The position numbers and the translations under genes were made by a program. This document shows, in pieces, positions 18,195 to 26,887 of a DNA stretch of 64,000 nucleotides. The number at the start of each line of letters is the position of its first letter. Positions within the stretch are counted from its first letter, which is position 1. The stretch is from Pseudaminobacter soli (ex Li et al. 2025) (GTDB lineage Bacteria > Pseudomonadota > Alphaproteobacteria > Rhizobiales > Rhizobiaceae): positions 124,001-188,000 of the forward strand of contig NZ_PXYL01000002.1 of NCBI RefSeq assembly GCF_003012705.1. The letters are read 5' to 3'. The notes beneath the pieces were generated by a model, which ran no database searches, had not been told where the DNA came from, and saw nothing but the letters and a program-made list of their open reading frames with translations.

Positions 18195-18509
18195 GGCCGT
18201 GATGCTCCGCTGCTGCCGGATGTCATCCCGAAGCCGGGATTTTCCCCGGATGTGCTCCAATATTCATGGTGAAAGGTGGCGATTTTCGGCCTGATCCGGA
18301 AGCCCTTGGGTTGGGCTTTGGGCGTAGCCTCACCTCCAACGGAACCGATCGTAGAAGTATGTCCATCCCGAACGGCTTGGACATGCCCGCAGTGAATGCC
18401 TATACCGGTCTGGATCGTCAGAAACCGGCAATGCCGATGAGCCTGACTTCATATGCTTGTCGGGCGCTGGCGTCTTTGCCCATGTCGGACGCGGGAATGG
18501 GGGGACCGG
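18195..18509. other. Divergent promoter region, amidohydrolase/hutC
   Basis: About 315 bp between two divergently transcribed genes. I see no convincing small gene, no strong hairpin, and no good match to the GTxTAxAC operator core that is found elsewhere in the hut region. Promoters for both genes should lie here. Confidence 0.4.
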
Positions 18510-19253
18510 ATGGCGGAAACGAAACCTGGCGCAAATCGCTCGCTGCACGATCAGCTTGTGAGCAAATTCCGCAATTTCATTATCTCGCAACAATGGCCGC
18601 CGGGATATCAACTCCCGTTCGAGACCGACCTTGCCGACGCCCATGGCGTTTCACGCATGACGATGAACAAGGCGCTGTCACAGTTGACGCGGGAGGGGTT
18701 CCTCCTGCGCCGCCGCAAGCTGGGCACTTTTGTTGCCCGCCCGCATGCGCAGGCGGCGGTGATGGAGATCGCCGATATCGCGGCTGAGGTGCAGGCGCTG
18801 GGGCAGGCGTATCGCTTCGACCTCCTCGAGCGCAGGCTGCGCCTGCCGGAACCCGGGGAGATTGCGGAAGCGCGCATCGTTCAGGACTGCCAGCAGCCGG
18901 TCCTCCATCTTCTGGGCGTGCATTTCGCCGATGCACAACCCTTTTGCCGTGAGGAGCGCATCATCAATCCCGAGGCAGCTCCCGGGGCGCTCGAACAGGA
19001 TTTTTCGGCCGTCGCGCCGGGCCAATGGCTGTTGCAGGAGATCCCCTGGAGTTCGGCCGAGCACCGCATCCGCGCGGTCGGCGCCGACGCCGCTGTGGCG
19101 CGCGATCTGGGCCTGCAACCTGGGGAGCCCTGCCTGGAGGTCACCCGCCGGACGGAGATTTCCGGCAGATGGGTCACGCTGGCGCACCAGACTTATCCCG
19201 GCGATCGCCACGAGCTGTTGGCTCGGTTCGAGCCACGCCCCGAAGCCGTCTGA
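18510..19253 (+). CDS. hutC: Histidine utilisation repressor HutC (GntR/UTRA family)
   Basis: 247 residues. The N-terminal GntR winged helix (LPFETDLADAHGVSRMTMNKALSQL) is followed by a UTRA ligand domain. The segment WSSAEHRIRAV and the C-terminal HQTYPGDRHELLARF are what I recall of the classical HutC subfamily. HutC proteins repress hut genes and are released by urocanate. The start at 18510 follows a G-rich stretch (GGGGGGACCGG), which is a weak but usable ribosome binding site. It converges on hutD with a 13-bp gap. A second, less canonical UTRA regulator is encoded downstream of hutF. Confidence 0.85.
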   Translation: MAETKPGANRSLHDQLVSKFRNFIISQQWPPGYQLPFETDLADAHGVSRMTMNKALSQLTREGFLLRRRKLGTFVARPHAQAAVMEIADIAAEVQALGQAYRFDLLERRLRLPEPGEIAEARIVQDCQQPVLHLLGVHFADAQPFCREERIINPEAAPGALEQDFSAVAPGQWLLQEIPWSSAEHRIRAVGADAAVARDLGLQPGEPCLEVTRRTEISGRWVTLAHQTYPGDRHELLARFEPRPEAV

Positions 19254-19266
19254 TCCACCCCGAAGC

Positions 19267-19812
19267 TTAGGCGGATATGCGCACGTCGAGCACTTGGGCA
19301 CCGGCAAGGGCGGCGACGAGCGAAGGGGCCGCGGATTCGAGATCGACGAGGTCGAGCCGCGCGAGCCCGGCCCGATCCTCCAGCAGCAAGACAAGCCGCG
19401 CCCGCTCGCTCGCATCCCGGCTGCCGGGAATGAGCGGACCGCGCGTCACTTGCGCCCGCAGCGGGCGACGCACCATCACGTTGAAATCGAGCAAGGCCTT
19501 GCCCTCCAACTGCGCGCCGGCGGGGACATCGCCGGGGAAGGAGAAGGGCTCGCAGCTCGCGTCGAGCCGGCGCTCATGCCCCCCGACAGTCAGGACCATC
19601 GCGCCACCCTCCAGCACAGTCAGCACCCGATCCACGCCGGGAAAGGCGGAAAACGGTCCGGAAGCGGCGACGATGGCCGTGCTGATGCGCCAGTCGAAAT
19701 TCTCGAAATCCGCACCGGTCGGGGAAACCGCGATTTCGGCCGTCTCGCCGCCGCCATTTTTCCAGGGGCGGAACACCCGGTCCGAAAGCCGGAAGATTCC
19801 CGTTTCAGTCAT
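19267..19812 (-). CDS. hutD: HutD/Ves family cupin-like protein
   Basis: 181 residues matching the HutD/Ves family: PWKNGGGETAEIAVSP near the N-terminus, FDWRISTAIV, and FPGVDRVLTVLEGG. HutD is a bicupin-like protein found in hut loci and thought to tune flux or protect from excess pathway intermediates; its biochemical function is not settled. The start at 19812 is chosen so that the conserved FRLSDRVFRPW segment is N-terminal; the open frame extends another 61 residues upstream without family similarity. It follows the aminotransferase gene in the same direction, probably as one operon. Confidence 0.88.
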   Translation of the reverse strand: MTETGIFRLSDRVFRPWKNGGGETAEIAVSPTGADFENFDWRISTAIVAASGPFSAFPGVDRVLTVLEGGAMVLTVGGHERRLDASCEPFSFPGDVPAGAQLEGKALLDFNVMVRRPLRAQVTRGPLIPGSRDASERARLVLLLEDRAGLARLDLVDLESAAPSLVAALAGAQVLDVRISA

Positions 19813-19898
19813 CTCTTCAAATCCCTCGGAATTGGGCCGGCACGCCCGTTTGTGCCGACGCAGCCATCTTGCGGCAGGCAAAGGCCTGCATGCAAGGC

Positions 19899-20996
19899 TC
19901 AGAGCGCGCCGGAAAGGGCCGCGAGAAACTGATCGTTGTCGGCTTCGGTGCCGATCGAAACGCGCAACCAAGTTTCGTAGCCCGACTGCTTCCACGGCTT
20001 GACGATCACACCCTTGTCCAGAAGCGCCTCGGCAAGTTCGGTCGCCGGGCGGGCCGCATCGAAGAACAGGAAATTCCCTTTCGACGGAAGCACGCGCAGG
20101 CCCAGCGCCCCGATCGCGGCCTGCACGCGTAGCCGCTCCCGCTGCACCAGCGCGACCGCGTCGGTCACCGATTGCGGATGGTCGAGTGCTGCCTCGGCCG
20201 CGGCCTGCGCCATGAGGTTCACGTTGAAGGGGGTGCGGGCAAGGTCGAGCCCGCGCTTCAGTTCAGCATTGTTGGTCAGCCCGTAGCCGACGCGTAGGCC
20301 GGCAAGTCCCCAGGCCTTCGAGAAGGTGCGCAGGATCAGCAGCGGCCCGCGATGCGTCGCCAGCAGTGGCTCGGCCGAGGCGTAGCCCTCACCTTCGGCA
20401 TATTCGTGATAGGCCTCGTCGAGGCAGGTCACCGCCTCGGGGTGGACGGCGTCCAGCACCCGACCAAGTTCCTCAGGCGACAGCCACACGCCGGCCGGGT
20501 TCATGGGGTTGGCGAAAAGCACCAGCCGCACCGGCTGTGCCACTGCCTGCACCAGTGCCTCGACGTCGATGTGGCCTTCCGGTGTCAGGCCGATGCGCGT
20601 GACCTCGGCACCCATCAGTCGCGCATAGTCCTCATGCAGCGGAAAGGACGGATAGAGCGTGACCACCCTGTCGCCCGGCCGCAGCACGGCGCGGGCGAGC
20701 ACGGCCAAAAGATCCTCCGAGCCGTTGCCGAGCACCAGCTGGTTGGCCGAAACGCCGTGCCGCGAAGCCAGTTTCGCCAGGAGCGCCCGTCCCGAGGGAT
20801 CGGGATAGATGGCAACGCGCTGAAGGGCAGCTTCCAGTGCCTGCTGCACCGCAGGGCTAGGCCCCAGCGGATTTTCGTTCGAGCCAAGCTTGGCCACGCG
20901 CGTCACGCCCGGCCGCCGCGCGACGTCCTCGACGGTGAGGCCCGCATTGTACGGTGCAAGGGTCGCCAGTTCCGGGCGTAGGATCGATGTGGTCAT
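19899..20996 (-). CDS. hisC: HisC-like pyridoxal-phosphate aminotransferase in the hut region
   Basis: 365-residue fold-type I aminotransferase of the histidinol-phosphate aminotransferase family: SNENPLGPSP near residue 40, LDEAYHEY with the PLP-binding Asp at 193, and the PLP lysine K227 in FSKAWGLAGLRVGY. Its position in an operon with hutD rather than with biosynthetic his genes suggests a catabolic role, for example interconverting histidine and imidazolepyruvate, but this is inference. AGGAGG precedes the ATG at 20996 by about 11 nt. A GTATATAC palindrome in the upstream gap fits control by a HutC-type repressor. Confidence 0.82.
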   Translation of the reverse strand: MTTSILRPELATLAPYNAGLTVEDVARRPGVTRVAKLGSNENPLGPSPAVQQALEAALQRVAIYPDPSGRALLAKLASRHGVSANQLVLGNGSEDLLAVLARAVLRPGDRVVTLYPSFPLHEDYARLMGAEVTRIGLTPEGHIDVEALVQAVAQPVRLVLFANPMNPAGVWLSPEELGRVLDAVHPEAVTCLDEAYHEYAEGEGYASAEPLLATHRGPLLILRTFSKAWGLAGLRVGYGLTNNAELKRGLDLARTPFNVNLMAQAAAEAALDHPQSVTDAVALVQRERLRVQAAIGALGLRVLPSKGNFLFFDAARPATELAEALLDKGVIVKPWKQSGYETWLRVSIGTEADNDQFLAALSGAL

Positions 20997-21049
20997 GCTG
21001 CGGGGCCTCCTCCTCGGGCAGGATGATATGCTCGCAGCGTAGATATTAT

Positions 21050-21057
21050 GTATATAC
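21050..21057. promoter_or_regulatory. Putative HutC-type operator (GTATATAC)
   Basis: The palindrome GTATATAC lies in the 107-bp gap upstream of the HisC-like gene, 54 bp before its start. It matches the HutC-subfamily GntR consensus GTMTAKAC exactly. It is in an unusually AT-rich stretch likely to be a promoter. Confidence 0.5.
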
Positions 21058-21103
21058 TTGTAAAGGTGGCAGCGGGTGCTTTTCTGCGCGCGTCAGTCCG
21101 GCC

Positions 21104-21862
21104 TCAAGCACCCACGCCTCGCCGAACGGGCCAGTAGCCCCGGCTCTGGCTGCTTTCGGTGCCGACGAGATGGCCGGGCTGGAACGCCACCCTGACCGTG
21201 GTGATCGGGCCAAGATCGTTCCATGTGGTGCGATGCATGATCAGCAGCGCCTGCTCCTGGCGGGTCTGCAGCAATCGCGCGTCGCGCCGATTGGCATTCT
21301 CGGCCGAGAAGGTCAGGTCGGCGCGCAAATAGGGGGCATTGCGCACCAGCCATTCATTGGCGTTCAGTTGCCAGAAATCCGCCTTTTCCAGTCCCGGTGC
21401 GGCACGCGGATTGATCCAGCGGTCCTCGAGCTGAAAGGGCTGGCCGTCACCGTAATGCACGGCCCGCATGTGGACCAGGACCTCACCTTCCGGAAGCTCG
21501 AGCCGCGCGGCGATCTCCGCCGGGATCGGGCTGCGGCGCTGCGCCACCACGCGATGGGTGTAGACCATGCCGGCCTGCTCGACCTGCTCGCGCACGATGG
21601 AGATGGTGAAGGTCGCCTTGCGCACCGGGTCGACAGCGACACGTGTGCCGGCCCGGCGGCGGCGGTCCAGCAGCCCTTCGTCGGCCAGAAGCTGCAGCGC
21701 CTTGTTTACGGTCGCCCGCGCCACGTCGAACTCGATCGCAAGGTCGGCCTCGTCCGGAATGCGGTCGCCCTGGCGCCATTCGCGCTCGACAATGCGGCGG
21801 CGCACTTCGTTGGCGATGTTCTGCGCCTTGGGCGAGGTCGGGCCGGCTTGCTTGTCGGTCAC
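21104..21862 (-). CDS. Second GntR/UTRA regulator, co-transcribed with hutF
   Basis: 252 residues. GntR winged helix (IPDEADLAIEFDVARATVNKALQLL) and UTRA domain (EGEVLVHMRAVHYGDGQPFQLEDRWINP). It belongs to the HutC-type subfamily but lacks several segments of the classical HutC encoded at 18510. Its ATG overlaps the hutF stop by 4 nt, so the two are translationally coupled and it is likely an autoregulated local repressor. The repeats upstream of hutF are candidate operators. Some pipelines may also call this gene hutC. Confidence 0.85.
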   Translation of the reverse strand: MTDKQAGPTSPKAQNIANEVRRRIVEREWRQGDRIPDEADLAIEFDVARATVNKALQLLADEGLLDRRRRAGTRVAVDPVRKATFTISIVREQVEQAGMVYTHRVVAQRRSPIPAEIAARLELPEGEVLVHMRAVHYGDGQPFQLEDRWINPRAAPGLEKADFWQLNANEWLVRNAPYLRADLTFSAENANRRDARLLQTRQEQALLIMHRTTWNDLGPITTVRVAFQPGHLVGTESSQSRGYWPVRRGVGA

Positions 21863-23223
21863 ATCCGCTCCTGCAGTCTTCCGATGCAGGCCAGATAATC
21901 AGCCGTGATCCGCTCGTGGTCCAGATGCCGGCCGTCGCGCACGACATGGCGGCCTGCCGACCAGACGTCGCGCACCAACTTGTCGCTGCCGGCGAAGATC
22001 AGGCTGTCGAGGAGCTCGTCGCCCTTGCGGCCGAACAGCACCGGATTGTTCAGCGAAACCGCGCATAGATCGGCCCACAGGCCTGCGGCGATGGCGCCGG
22101 TTTCGCGTCCTGCCGCCGTAGCCCCGCCGTCGAGTCCGGCCTCGTAGAGAACCCGGCCGGTGGAGCGTCCCGGTTCGGCCAGCACGGCGCGCGCGGTGTC
22201 GCGCAGGCGCTGGCTGTATTCCAGCGTGCGCAGTTCCTCCACCAGCGAGATGCGGACGTTGCTGTCGGAACCGAAGCCGAGCCGCCCGCCCGCTTCCTTC
22301 CAGATCGTGCCGTTGAAGATGCCGTCGCCAAGGCTCGATTCCGTGATCGGGCACAGACCCGCGACGGCGCCGGTCGCCGCTAGGCGGCGGGTCTCGTCTT
22401 CGGTCATGTGGGTGAGATGGATCAGCGTCCAGCGCCGGTCGGGCTGGTGATTGTCCAGTAGCCATTCGACGGGGCGGCGGCCGCGCGCGGCCTGCACTTC
22501 CTCGATCTCCGGGATCTGCTCGGCCAGGTGCATGTGCAGCGGCCGGCCGGGGCGCAGGCGCGCGCAGAACGTCAGGGCCTCGGCGCTCACTGCGCGCAGC
22601 GAATGCGGCGCGACGCCGATGCCGGCATCGGCCGGCAGATGCGTGAGCGCCGCCTCGGCGGCGTCCAGCAGGGAGGCGAACTCGTCCGGGGTCGTGCCAA
22701 AGCGCTGCTGGCCCGGACCCAGCGGGCGACGGTCTACGCCGCCGAATTGGTAATGCACCGGCAGCAGCGTCAGCCCAATGCCGGTGCGCGCAGCGGCTGC
22801 CGCGATACGTTCGGACATCTCGGCGATGTTGTCGTAGAATGTGCCGCCGGGCCGGTGGTGCAGATAGTGGAACTCGACATTGGTAGCGTAGCCGGCCTCC
22901 AGCATCTCCATCTGCACCAGCGCTGCTATGGCCTCGACGTCCTCGGGCGTCAGGTGATCGAGGAAACGATACATGATCTGGCGCCAGGTCCAGAACGTGT
23001 CGCGCGGCTGCGGCCCGCGCGCTTCCGAGAGGCCCGCCATGGCGCGCTGGAAGGCGTGGGAGTGGAGATTTGCCATGGCCGGTAGCAGGAGGCCGACCCT
23101 CTCGCCGGTCGGCGCCGCACCGGCCTCGACTTTCGCGATTCGACCGTCCGCGCCCAGCTCGACACGTACGTCTTCCGCCCAACCGTGCGGCAGCAGCGCA
23201 TGTTCCGCCCAAAGTGTAGTCAT
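21859..23223 (-). CDS. hutF: Formimidoylglutamate deiminase HutF
   Basis: 454-residue amidohydrolase-superfamily enzyme that converts N-formimidoyl-glutamate to N-formylglutamate and ammonia, the fourth step of the five-step histidine pathway. The metal-binding NLHSHAFQRA, HMHLAEQ, LIHLTHM and FGSDSN segments are all present, in the HutF order. The length is normal for HutF. The start at 23223 has GGAG 7 nt upstream. It is divergent to hutI, with the intervening DNA carrying repeated operator-like sites. Confidence 0.93.
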   Translation of the reverse strand: MTTLWAEHALLPHGWAEDVRVELGADGRIAKVEAGAAPTGERVGLLLPAMANLHSHAFQRAMAGLSEARGPQPRDTFWTWRQIMYRFLDHLTPEDVEAIAALVQMEMLEAGYATNVEFHYLHHRPGGTFYDNIAEMSERIAAAAARTGIGLTLLPVHYQFGGVDRRPLGPGQQRFGTTPDEFASLLDAAEAALTHLPADAGIGVAPHSLRAVSAEALTFCARLRPGRPLHMHLAEQIPEIEEVQAARGRRPVEWLLDNHQPDRRWTLIHLTHMTEDETRRLAATGAVAGLCPITESSLGDGIFNGTIWKEAGGRLGFGSDSNVRISLVEELRTLEYSQRLRDTARAVLAEPGRSTGRVLYEAGLDGGATAAGRETGAIAAGLWADLCAVSLNNPVLFGRKGDELLDSLIFAGSDKLVRDVWSAGRHVVRDGRHLDHERITADYLACIGRLQERM

Positions 23224-23270
23224 CGCATTCTCCATCTTGCCGGTTCGGCGCCGGGCTGCCTTGCCCACTT

Positions 23271-23327
23271 AAGTTTAGACATAGCACGAAAATAAGTTTA
23301 GACATAGACCGGGAATTATGATTAGAC
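23271..23327. promoter_or_regulatory. Repeated operator-like sites between hutF and hutI
   Basis: AAGTTTAGACATAG occurs twice (23271-23284 and 23294-23307), 23 bp apart, with a third degenerate copy (GATTAGACCTAG, 23320-23331). The core GTTTAGAC differs at one position from the HutC-subfamily consensus GTMTAKAC. The spacing of about two helical turns puts the copies on one face of the DNA. The location between divergent hutF and hutI suggests joint repression of both directions. Confidence 0.6.
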
Positions 23328-23362
23328 CTAGAAACCAGCGGGTCATTCCGGAGTGCGCGCCA

Positions 23363-24565
23363 ATGCAGATTCTCAGCAATGCCACAGTCGCGATCATGGA
23401 TGAGGAATCGACGGGTTATCGCCTCGTCGAACGCGCCTCGATCGTGATCGAAGGCGACAGGATCGCCTGGGTCGGCGCCGATGCGGACCTGCCGACGGCC
23501 TATCGCAGCGCCCACGCGGAAGACCTGGAGGGTCTGCTGGTCACGCCGGGCCTGATCGACTGTCACACCCACGTCGTCTATGGCGGCGACCGCGCCCGCG
23601 AATTCGAGATGCGCCTGGAGGGCGCCAGCTACGAGGAAATCGCCCGGGCCGGAGGCGGCATCCTTTCCAGCGTCCGCAACACCCGCGAGGCGAGCGAGGA
23701 AGAGCTTCTGGAGTTGGCGCTGCCGCGCGTCGATACCCTGCTTGACGAAGGCGTCACCACACTGGAGATCAAGTCAGGCTACGGGCTCGATATTGCTTCC
23801 GAATTGAAGATGCTGCGCGTCGCGCGCCGCATCGGCGAGCTTCGCCCGGTGCATGTCGTCACCACCTGGCTCGCCGCCCATGCCCTGCCGCCTGAATTCA
23901 AGGATAACCGCGCCGGCTATATCGACCAGGTCGTGATCGCCGGCATGGACCAAGGTCACGCCGAAGGGCTGATCGACGCGGTGGACGGCTTCTGCGAGGG
24001 CATCGCCTTCTCGGTCGAGGAAATGGCGCGCATCTTCGCCCATGCGAAGGGCCTTGGCCTGCCGGTCAAGCTGCATGCCGAGCAGCTTTCGGACCTGCAT
24101 GGCGCCGCCATGGCGGCCGAGCACGGCGCGCTTTCTGCCGACCATCTCGAATATCTGGGCGCGGACGGTATTGCGGCCATGGCGAAGGCGGGCACGGTCG
24201 CCGTGCTGCTGCCCGGCGCCTTCTATACGCTGAGGGAAACGAAATATCCGCCTATCCAGGCGCTGCGCGACGCAGGTGTGGCGATCGCGCTGGCGACTGA
24301 TTCCAATCCCGGCACCTCGCCGCTCACCTCCATCCTGCTGACCATGAACATGGGCGCGACGCTGTTCCGCATGACGCCGGCCGAATGCCTGCGGGGCGTG
24401 ACCCGCAACGCGGCGCGCGCGCTTGGTCTGGCGGATCGCGGGATCATCGCGCCCGGCGCCCGCGCCGATCTGGCGATCTGGGACATCCGACACCCGGCCG
24501 AGCTTTCCTACCGCATTGGCTTCAATCCGCTCTACGCCCGCATCTTCGGAGGCAAATATGACTGA
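23363..24565 (+). CDS. hutI: Imidazolonepropionase HutI
   Basis: 400-residue amidohydrolase that opens the imidazolone ring to give N-formimidoyl-glutamate. Family landmarks are [29 protein letters not shown] and [10 protein letters not shown]. The ATG at 23363 has GGAG 9 nt upstream and gives the normal length; an earlier ATG at 23318 would start inside the operator repeats. The gene overlaps hutH by 8 nt, making it the first gene of a tightly coupled catabolic operon. Confidence 0.93.
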   Translation: MQILSNATVAIMDEESTGYRLVERASIVIEGDRIAWVGADADLPTAYRSAHAEDLEGLLVTPGLIDCHTHVVYGGDRAREFEMRLEGASYEEIARAGGGILSSVRNTREASEEELLELALPRVDTLLDEGVTTLEIKSGYGLDIASELKMLRVARRIGELRPVHVVTTWLAAHALPPEFKDNRAGYIDQVVIAGMDQGHAEGLIDAVDGFCEGIAFSVEEMARIFAHAKGLGLPVKLHAEQLSDLHGAAMAAEHGALSADHLEYLGADGIAAMAKAGTVAVLLPGAFYTLRETKYPPIQALRDAGVAIALATDSNPGTSPLTSILLTMNMGATLFRMTPAECLRGVTRNAARALGLADRGIIAPGARADLAIWDIRHPAELSYRIGFNPLYARIFGGKYD

Positions 24566-26099
24566 ACTGATCCTGACACCCGGCGAGGTCACCCTGGCAC
24601 AGCTGGAGCGCGTGTGGCGCGAGGGGCTTGCCGTGCGGCTGGCCGAAAGCGCGCGTGCGGGCATTGCCAATTCCGCCGCCAGGATCGAGGCAGCCGCCAA
24701 TGGCAACGAGCCGGTCTATGGCGTCAATACCGGTTTCGGCAAGCTCGCCTCGATCAAGATCAAGTCCGAGGATACGGCCACCCTCCAGCGTAACCTGATC
24801 CTGTCGCATTGCTGCGGCGTGGGCGAGAACGTCGAGGAAGAGACCGTGCGCCTGATCATGGCGCTAAAGCTCTTGTCGCTCGGCCGCGGCGCCTCCGGCA
24901 CCCGCCCCGAGGTGGTCAAGCTGATCGAGGACATGCTGGCCAAGGGCGTTCTACCGGTTATCCCCTCGCAGGGCTCCGTCGGTGCGTCCGGCGACCTCGC
25001 CCCGCTGGCGCATATGGCCGCGACGATGCTGGGCGAGGGCCGCGCCACCTATCAGGGCCGCGAGATGGCGAGCGCCGAGGCGCTTGCCGCGGCGGGCCTG
25101 AAGCCGGTGGTGCTGGCCGCCAAGGAAGGCCTTGCCCTTATCAACGGCACGCAGGTCTCGACCGCCTTCGCGCTGGCCGGTCTCTTCGAGGCCTTCCGCG
25201 CCGCGCGCAATGCGCTGGTGTCGTCTTCGCTTTCGACCGACGCCATCATGGGCTCGACCGCGCCCTTCCTGGATGAAATCCACCAGCTGCGCGGTCATCG
25301 CGGCCAGATCCTCGCCGCCCGCGTCATCCGCGAACTGATGGACGGTTCGGAGATCCGCGAAAGTCATCGCGTGGGCGATCCCCGCGTCCAGGACCCGTAC
25401 TGCATTCGCTGCCAGCCGCAGGTCACCGGCGCCTGCATCGACCTTCTGACGCAGGCGGGCCGCACGCTGGAAATCGAGGCCAACGCCGCGACCGACAATC
25501 CTCTGGTGCTGATCGAGAGCGGCCAGATCGTGTCGGGTGGCAACTTCCATGCCGAGCCGGTGGCCTTCGCCGCCGACCAGATCGCGCTGGCGATCGCCGA
25601 GATCGGCGCCATCTCGCAGCGCCGCATCGCGCTGATGGTCGACCCGGCGCTGAGCCACGACCTGCCGCCCTTCCTGACGCCCGACCCCGGCCTCAACAGC
25701 GGCCTGATGATCGCCGAGGTCACCTCGGCGGCGCTGATGAGCGAGAACAAGCATCTCGCCACGCCCTGCTCGACCGATTCCACCCCGACTTCGGCGAACC
25801 AGGAAGACCACGTCTCCATGGCCGCCCACGGCGCGCGCCGCCTGAAGCGGATGAACGCCAACCTCGCTCACATCGTCGGCATCGAAGTGCTGTGCGCCGC
25901 AGCCGGCGTCGAGTTCCGCGGGCCGCTGAAGACTTCGACCCCGCTTCAGGCGGTGATCGCACGGTTGCGCAAGTCGGTCACGGCGCTGGATCAGGACCGC
26001 TACATGGCGCCTGACCTGGCAGAAGTCGCTTCCCTCGTGCGCTCCGGCGCGCTGCTCGAGGTCCTGCCGGACAACATGCTCGAGGAGGTCCGGCCGTGA
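24558..26099 (+). CDS. hutH: Histidine ammonia-lyase HutH
   Basis: 513 residues. It deaminates histidine to trans-urocanate, the entry step of the pathway. The Ala-Ser-Gly triad that cyclises to the MIO cofactor is at 143-145 in GASGDLAPL, and the catalytic tyrosine is Y54 in [11 protein letters not shown]. The open frame reaches further upstream, but the ATG at 24558 has GGAGG just before it and matches the usual start. It overlaps hutG by 4 nt. Confidence 0.95.
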   Translation: MTELILTPGEVTLAQLERVWREGLAVRLAESARAGIANSAARIEAAANGNEPVYGVNTGFGKLASIKIKSEDTATLQRNLILSHCCGVGENVEEETVRLIMALKLLSLGRGASGTRPEVVKLIEDMLAKGVLPVIPSQGSVGASGDLAPLAHMAATMLGEGRATYQGREMASAEALAAAGLKPVVLAAKEGLALINGTQVSTAFALAGLFEAFRAARNALVSSSLSTDAIMGSTAPFLDEIHQLRGHRGQILAARVIRELMDGSEIRESHRVGDPRVQDPYCIRCQPQVTGACIDLLTQAGRTLEIEANAATDNPLVLIESGQIVSGGNFHAEPVAFAADQIALAIAEIGAISQRRIALMVDPALSHDLPPFLTPDPGLNSGLMIAEVTSAALMSENKHLATPCSTDSTPTSANQEDHVSMAAHGARRLKRMNANLAHIVGIEVLCAAAGVEFRGPLKTSTPLQAVIARLRKSVTALDQDRYMAPDLAEVASLVRSGALLEVLPDNMLEEVRP

Positions 26100-26887
26100 A
26101 GTCGGTTGAAGTCGTCCGCGGCGACGGGCCGCTGATCCTGGGTCTGCCGCACACCGGCACACATCTGCCCGAGGCGATCCGGGCGAAGCTCAATGCGCGT
26201 GGCGGCATCCTTGCCGACACGGACTGGCACATCGAACGCCTCTATGACGGACTGCTGCCGAATGTGACGACGGTGAGGGCGACGTTCCACCGCTATGTGA
26301 TCGATGCCAATCGCGGTCCGGACGACGCCAGCCTTTATCCTGGCCAGAACACCACCGGTCTCGTTCCGGTGACCGATTTCGACGGCGAGCCGATCTGGAT
26401 CGAGGAGCCGACGGCCGCCGAGATCGCAGAGCGCATGGCGAATTTCCACGCGCCCTATCACGAAGCGCTTGCCGCCGAAATCGAGCGGGTGAAGGCCAAG
26501 CACGGGGTGGCGATCCTCTATGATTGCCACTCGATCCGTTCCGTCATCCCGTTTCTGTTCGAGGGCGTCCTGCCTGACTTCAACATAGGCACGAACAACG
26601 GCACGACTTGCGATCCTCGCATCGAGGCGGCGACCTTCGACACCTGTGCCGCTACCGGCCGCACCCATGTGCTGAACGGCCGCTTCAAGGGCGGCTGGAC
26701 CACGCGCCACTACGGCCGGCCGCAGGATGGCGTCCATGCGATCCAGATGGAACTGGCGCAATCCACCCATCTGGCGAGCGAAACCCCGCCCTTCGCCTAC
26801 GATGAGGCCAAGGCCGCGGCGCTCCGCACCACGCTTACCGCGGTCCTGGAGCGGCTTGTCTCTCTCGCACCGGAGTTGAAGCCGTGA
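26096..26887 (+). CDS. hutG: N-formylglutamate deformylase HutG
   Basis: 263-residue N-formylglutamate amidohydrolase, the last step of the HutF branch, yielding glutamate and formate. Typical segments are [30 protein letters not shown] and [11 protein letters not shown]. It starts with GTG at 26096, overlapping the hutH stop by 4 nt, and overlaps the CoA-transferase start in the same way. Confidence 0.92.
   Translation: MKSVEVVRGDGPLILGLPHTGTHLPEAIRAKLNARGGILADTDWHIERLYDGLLPNVTTVRATFHRYVIDANRGPDDASLYPGQNTTGLVPVTDFDGEPIWIEEPTAAEIAERMANFHAPYHEALAAEIERVKAKHGVAILYDCHSIRSVIPFLFEGVLPDFNIGTNNGTTCDPRIEAATFDTCAATGRTHVLNGRFKGGWTTRHYGRPQDGVHAIQMELAQSTHLASETPPFAYDEAKAAALRTTLTAVLERLVSLAPELKP

Noticed and set aside
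23318-23362. Earlier ATG for hutI
   Set aside because: It lies inside the operator repeats and would add residues not typical of the family; the ATG at 23363 has GGAG.
24951-26162. Long minus-strand frame of 403 codons antisense to hutH
   Set aside because: It is a shadow frame of a clearly real gene, with no family features, as is common in high-GC DNA.
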